64,000 bases of DNA from Noviluteimonas lactosilytica (lineage in GTDB: Bacteria > Pseudomonadota > Gammaproteobacteria > Xanthomonadales > Xanthomonadaceae): NCBI RefSeq assembly GCF_020866925.1, contig NZ_JAJGAK010000001.1, positions 248,001 to 312,000 of the forward strand, given 5' to 3'. The position numbers and the translations under genes were made by a program. Positions 60,404 through 64,000 of the stretch are shown one piece after another. Each line of letters opens with the position of its first letter. The stretch's first letter is position 1. The notes under the pieces were generated by a model that worked only from the letters and a program-made list of their open reading frames with translations, had not been told where the DNA came from and did not search any database.

Positions 60404-61045
60404 ATGAACGCGTCGCCCGCCGCCCCTGGTTCCGACAACGCCTCCGACTGTTGCCCCGACGTCGATTTCCCGGGTCGCGACAAGCTCGTCGCCGCGATCG
60501 ACGCCGCCGTCGCGCACGATGACGAACACCAGGTCACCGCCGCATTGCGCGATGCGCTGTGCCGCATGATCCGCGACCGCGACGTGCAGTTGCCCGCGTG
60601 CGTGCACGAGCCGATCGTCGACCACTACGCGCGTCGCGAGTTGTATCGCAGCCCGACGCACGGCTACAGCGTCGTGTGCATGACGTGGGGCCCGGGCCAG
60701 GGCACGCCGCTGCACGATCACTCGGGCCTGTGGTGCGTGGAAGGCGTATGGGACGGCCAGCTCGAGATCGTGCAGTACGAATTGCTCGGCCGCGACGGCG
60801 AACGTTTCCGCTTCCGCGCCGCGGGCGGCATGCACGCAGGCCCCGGCAGCGCCGGCAGCCTGATCCCGCCCCACGAGTACCACACGATCCACAACGCCAG
60901 CACCGACGACATCGCGATCTCGCTGCACATCTACAAGGCGCCGATGGAGTGCTGCTCCAAGTTCGTGAAGGCGCCGAGGCAGAACGAGAACGGCGAGTGG
61001 TTCGTGCGCGAAAGCGCGGTGATGGCTACGGACGAGGCGGCCTGA
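60404..61045 (+). CDS. Cysteine-dioxygenase-like cupin
   Basis: 213 residues. Cupin fold with metal-binding His104 and His106 in TPLHDHSGLWCVEG, and a His157/160/163 group in PHEYHTIHNA. The layout fits cysteine dioxygenase type I (or thiol dioxygenase of the 3-mercaptopropionate type). A Cys-rich N-terminus (DCCPDVDF) is unusual. ATG at 60404; a GTG 12 bp upstream is also in frame. A TACAAT hexamer sits 38 bp before the ATG, so it may have its own promoter. It follows the cysteine-precursor gene, tying both to sulfur amino acids. Confidence 0.85.
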   Translation: MNASPAAPGSDNASDCCPDVDFPGRDKLVAAIDAAVAHDDEHQVTAALRDALCRMIRDRDVQLPACVHEPIVDHYARRELYRSPTHGYSVVCMTWGPGQGTPLHDHSGLWCVEGVWDGQLEIVQYELLGRDGERFRFRAAGGMHAGPGSAGSLIPPHEYHTIHNASTDDIAISLHIYKAPMECCSKFVKAPRQNENGEWFVRESAVMATDEAA

Positions 61046-61049
61046 TCGC

Positions 61050-61502
61050 ATGGCGACCGACCTCGGACTCGCCGCGCTCCATCACCTGCTCGTATTCGGC
61101 CTCGCGGCGATGCTCGTCGCCGAAGCCGTGCTGCTCCGCGGCCCGCTCACCAGCGACGCGATCCCGCGCCTGGCGAAACTCGACGGCGGCTACGGCATGT
61201 GCGCCGGCCTGCTGCTCGTCGTCGGCCTGGCGCGCGTCTTCCTCGGCGTGAAGGGCGAAGACTTCTACCTGCACAACCCGTACTTCCACGCCAAGGTCGG
61301 CGCGTTCGTGCTGGTCGGCCTGCTCTCGATCCTGCCGACCATGCGCTTCCTGCGCTGGCGCAAGGCGCAGCGCGCGCAGCCTTCCTTCGTGCCCGAGGCT
61401 GCCGAACTCGCCAAGCTGCGCACGATCCTGCGCATCGAACTGGTCCTGCTCGCCGCGATCTTCGTCCTCGCCGCGGCGATGGCCCGCTACGGCGGCTTCT
61501 GA
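61050..61502 (+). CDS. DUF2214 family membrane protein
   Basis: 150 residues with four hydrophobic segments (about 8-28, 45-65, 78-97, 128-148). The motif KGEDFYLHNPYFHAKVGAFV and the C-terminal RIELVLLAAIFVLA match DUF2214. No known function. Starts 4 bp after the cupin gene; ends 34 bp before the tRNA. Confidence 0.82.
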   Translation: MATDLGLAALHHLLVFGLAAMLVAEAVLLRGPLTSDAIPRLAKLDGGYGMCAGLLLVVGLARVFLGVKGEDFYLHNPYFHAKVGAFVLVGLLSILPTMRFLRWRKAQRAQPSFVPEAAELAKLRTILRIELVLLAAIFVLAAAMARYGGF

Positions 61503-61520
61503 GCGACCACGCACCCGGGC

Positions 61521-61526
61521 TATACT
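61521..61526 (+). promoter_or_regulatory. Candidate -10 element of the tRNA-Leu gene
   Basis: TATACT, 10 bp before the mature tRNA start. No good -35 match is seen. Confidence 0.5.
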
Positions 61527-61536
61527 GCGCGTCCGC

Positions 61537-61623
61537 GCCGGAATGGCGGAATCGGTAGACGCAGCGGACTCAAAATCCGCCGCCCTTAAAAGCGTGTGGG
61601 TTCGAGTCCCACTTCCGGCACCA
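61537..61623 (+). tRNA. tRNA-Leu(CAA)
   Basis: 87 nt including an encoded CCA. Acceptor GCCGGAA pairs with TTCCGGC, D arm GCGGAATCGGTAGACGC, anticodon stem GCGGA/TCCGC around CTCAAAA (anticodon CAA), a long class II variable arm, T arm GTGGG-TTCGAGT-CCCAC. Reads UUG codons. Confidence 0.96.
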
Positions 61624-61631
61624 AAACAAAA

Positions 61632-61657
61632 GCCCTCGCGAAAGCGGGGTTTTTTTG
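61632..61657 (+). terminator. Intrinsic terminator after tRNA-Leu
   Basis: Stem CCCTCGC / GCGGGG with GAAA loop and one T-G pair, followed directly by seven T residues. The convergent permease gene stops 10 bp further on. Confidence 0.85.
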
Positions 61658-61666
61658 TTTGTCGCG

Positions 61667-62644
61667 TTACTCCGCTTGCGTCTTCTCCACCGCCTCGTCC
61701 CCCGCCAGCAACACCGCCCACGAACGCATCGCCGGGTGATGCTCGGCGAACGTGATCAACGCGATCAACACCGGCACGCCGATGAACGCGCCGGCGATGC
61801 CCCAGAGCATGCTCCCGAGGAACACCGCGAACAGCACCAGGAACGGCGACACCGACAGTCGATGGCCCGCGATGCGCGGTTCCAGGTAGCTGCCGATCAG
61901 GAACTGCACGACGTTCAACCCGGCGAAGATCACCAAGGGCACCATTCCGAATCCGAACTGCGCGATCGCGAACAGCGTGGGCAACACCGTCGCGAACAAC
62001 GGACCGAGGAAGGGAATGAAGTTCAACGCGAAGGCGATCACGCCCCACTCCACCGCCAGGTCCACGCCGAGTGCATACGACAGCGCCCACACGCCGAGAC
62101 CGGTCGCAGCGCTCATCGCACTGCGGATGACCATGTAGCGCTGGAACTTCGATGCGGTCGCGCGGCACGCGTCGACGATGTCCGCCCTGCCCGCCTGCAC
62201 CAGCTTCACGCGCATCGCATCCACTTCCAGCAGCCCCAGCACGACGAACACCAGCGCGATGACCACGAAGCTCGCGATCTGCTGGAGCCCCACGCCCACC
62301 ATCTGCATCACGCCGATCAGCCAGCGCGGATCGAAGTTGTGGATGAACTCGCTCGCCAGGTACAGGCCGTGCCCTTCGAGCCATGCGTCCATGCGCTGGT
62401 AGTAGGCCTGGAAGCTGGCGGCGTTCGCGATCGCCCACTGTGTCGCGCGACTGAGTCCCCACAGCACCACGCTCGCCATCGCCGCCACGACGGCGGCGGT
62501 CGCGATGAGCGTGGCGACCATGGCGAGCACGCGGGGCATTCGTCGCTGCAACGTGCGTTGCAGCGGCCATGCGACGGCCACGATGAAGAGGGCGATGGCC
62601 ACCGGCGCGAACAGCGATCGCCCGAGGTAGAGCGCCGCCAGCAC
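61667..62644 (-). CDS. AI-2E family transporter (PerM/YdiK type)
   Basis: 325 residues from a GTG at 62644. About seven TM segments and the conserved GLLEVDAMR and FGGLNVVQFLIGSYLEPRIAGHRLSVSP-like block of the AI-2E exporter family. The start is uncertain: the same frame is open upstream and encodes a hydrophobic LRPIAPLEIIAALLV segment that belongs to TM1 in relatives, but no ATG/GTG/TTG is found there. An ATG at 62715-62713 lies in another frame and runs into TGA after six codons, so a small indel or an unusual start may be involved. Confidence 0.82.
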   Translation of the reverse strand: MLAALYLGRSLFAPVAIALFIVAVAWPLQRTLQRRMPRVLAMVATLIATAAVVAAMASVVLWGLSRATQWAIANAASFQAYYQRMDAWLEGHGLYLASEFIHNFDPRWLIGVMQMVGVGLQQIASFVVIALVFVVLGLLEVDAMRVKLVQAGRADIVDACRATASKFQRYMVIRSAMSAATGLGVWALSYALGVDLAVEWGVIAFALNFIPFLGPLFATVLPTLFAIAQFGFGMVPLVIFAGLNVVQFLIGSYLEPRIAGHRLSVSPFLVLFAVFLGSMLWGIAGAFIGVPVLIALITFAEHHPAMRSWAVLLAGDEAVEKTQAE

Positions 62645-62825
62645 CAGGAGGGCCGCGATGATTTCCAGCGGCGCGATCGGCCTCAGGGTGTTCAGAAGAG
62701 CGACCGCTTCATGACGGCATCGTCCACGCGCGAGTTCGCGAAATCTCGGCCACGCAACGTTGGCGTCACGTGAACTGCGCGCGCCCGGCGCCCGTCAGCG
62801 CAAGCTCAGCAGTCCGACGCTTCGC

Positions 62826-64000
62826 TCATCGCCCTCGCTGCGTGCGCAACATCAACGCGCACCACAACGGCAGCAACAGGAACATCCCCAGGAAATACCG
62901 CCCCTGGATTTCGAACACCAGGTGCACGCCCCAGAACGCGAGCATCCACAGCACACCGAACAACGCGACGAGCGGTTCGCCGCGGCGCCACAGATGCACC
63001 GCGACGATGATCGTCGCGAGCAGGATCGCCCACGCGATCAGTGCGTAGACCCTGTACTCCACGAAGGCCACGCGCCGGTATTGAAGTTCGATGTTCGCGC
63101 GCGCGGGATGCGCTTCGCGTTCGGCGCGCACGTTGGGGCTTTCCATCAGCCAATACAGCGCGTACGAGGGCGGGCTCACGATCTGCGGCAGTTTGCATTC
63201 CATGATCGAGAGCCAGTGGGTCGCCGGCTTGTCGCGCAAACGGTCGACGACGGCTTCGTGCAGCGGCCGGCCGAGGTCGGAGATCGCGGCCTCCGTCGCT
63301 TCCGGCTTCCAGTAGCCGCACCCCTTGCCATCGGACGAAACGAGCAGACCGCCATACAACGTGACGGCCGAACTCGTGCGGATGCTCTCGGTGCGTCCGC
63401 TGAAGCTGCGCATGCCGAGGTCGACGGCGAACCCCGCGACCGAACCGGCGAACAGCACGGCCATGAGCAACAGGGCGGACGGGTTGCTGCGTCTGCGCAA
63501 CAGCAGCCACGCGATCGCGAACAGCCCTGTCATACCCCACGCGATCAGCGCGTACTGCGGTTTCGTCGAAACGCCCATGGCGAACAACGCGATCGCGACG
63601 CCGAGGCTCGCCGCGCGCGGCCACGATTTCGGCGGCGACACGACCATCCATGCGCCCAACGCCAGTTGCGCGGCCGCGATCATGTCGAGTTGCACGATGC
63701 CGATGAAGGGCGCGATCAGGAACAGGTAGGCCGCGACGAGCCACGTGAGCAGATGCCCCTTCGTCGTGTCGCTGGCGTGCATGACCAGCAGCAGCACCGC
63801 AACCGCCACCGCGTTGAGCACCGACGCCGCGACCCAGGGCGACATCCCCGTGGCCTTGAGCGCGGCGAGCAGCCAGAGGCTGAGCCCGCCGCGCTGGTAC
63901 CACTCCGGTTTGCCCGCGGCGTCCCAGTAGTAGCCCCAATCGCTGTGCGGTTGCGGCTGCAACCACAGCGCCAGCGCGGCGCCGAGCGCGACGATCGCCA
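62826..64000 (-). CDS. Membrane protein, glycosyltransferase-39-like (N-terminus cut by window edge)
   Basis: About 390 residues visible, open to the window edge. Many TM helices; the loop after the first one is HSDWGYYWDAAGKPEWYQRGG, with an Asp-containing motif like GT39/ArnT-type enzymes. It has FIGIVQLDMIAAAQLALGAW and, near the end, VHLVFEIQGRYFLGMFLLLPLW. Broadly similar in design to the product at 51.0-52.3 kb. Function not assigned. Confidence 0.72.
   Translation of the reverse strand, partial: AIVALGAALALWLQPQPHSDWGYYWDAAGKPEWYQRGGLSLWLLAALKATGMSPWVAASVLNAVAVAVLLLVMHASDTTKGHLLTWLVAAYLFLIAPFIGIVQLDMIAAAQLALGAWMVVSPPKSWPRAASLGVAIALFAMGVSTKPQYALIAWGMTGLFAIAWLLLRRRSNPSALLLMAVLFAGSVAGFAVDLGMRSFSGRTESIRTSSAVTLYGGLLVSSDGKGCGYWKPEATEAAISDLGRPLHEAVVDRLRDKPATHWLSIMECKLPQIVSPPSYALYWLMESPNVRAEREAHPARANIELQYRRVAFVEYRVYALIAWAILLATIIVAVHLWRRGEPLVALFGVLWMLAFWGVHLVFEIQGRYFLGMFLLLPLWCALMLRTQRGR

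Overview
The window is GC-rich, gene-dense chromosomal DNA from a gamma-proteobacterium of the Xanthomonadaceae, most like Lysobacter or Luteimonas. The evidence is the gene order comEC-exbB-exbD-msbA, a MetX-type acyltransferase of the Xanthomonad serine O-succinyltransferase kind, the ScpAB-RluB and ccmABCDEFGHI arrangements, and heptanucleotide GGGAAAC/GTTTCCC repeats between genes. There is no prophage, IS element, CRISPR array, integron or rRNA operon. Most genes are core housekeeping genes. The accessory part is one carbohydrate-uptake locus.

Region by region: 1-7 kb is a cell-envelope block. It holds msbA (cut by the window edge), exbD, exbB and comEC on the minus strand, a small coiled-coil membrane gene coupled to comEC, then a YgfX-like gene and lolC-lolD on the plus strand. 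7-14.5 kb holds pbpC and a bacterial alpha-2-macroglobulin lipoprotein. 14.6-26.7 kb holds gyrA, mtnA, a DUF3011 repeat protein, epmA, ligA, zipA and smc, all on the minus strand.

26.9-41.2 kb is the carbohydrate locus. It has a MalK/MsmX-type ATPase and a GH1 beta-glucosidase, divergently transcribed from a shared LacI-type operator. Opposite them runs a minus-strand set: lacI, TonB-dependent receptor, GH144-like lipoprotein (glucoamylase-like), ABC solute-binding lipoprotein, two permeases, and a 994-residue discoidin/six-hairpin glycosidase. From the GH144-like gene on, members overlap by ATGA. The parts fit a complete route: outer-membrane import by the TonB receptor, periplasmic trimming by the hydrolases, ABC import and cytoplasmic GH1 cleavage. 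Related operator sequences lie in front of lacI and between the ATPase and GH1 genes, so one LacI protein may control both halves.

41.3-51 kb holds bolA, a YciI gene, scpA-scpB-rluB (RluB has a very long Gly/Pro/Arg-rich tail), an FAD oxidoreductase, a GAF-AAA+ protein that looks like a sigma-54 activator without its DNA-binding domain, and an omega-amidase/aminotransferase pair fitting methionine salvage together with mtnA. 52.5-61.5 kb is a tightly overlapping cytochrome c maturation operon (ccmA to ccmI) followed by serine O-succinyltransferase, a cysteine-dioxygenase-like gene and a DUF2214 membrane protein. tRNA-Leu(CAA), an AI-2E family permease and an edge-truncated membrane protein close the window.

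The most unusual points are an apparent one-base frameshift near the 5' end of comEC; two intergenic elements of inverted heptamer arrays (one with 13 tandem GTTTCCC units); a near-perfect long palindrome next to the truncated activator gene; and the substrate of the LacI-controlled sugar locus, which I could not fix from sequence. No stretch longer than about 260 bases lacks a gene. The larger gaps are described as features or in the neighbouring gene entries.
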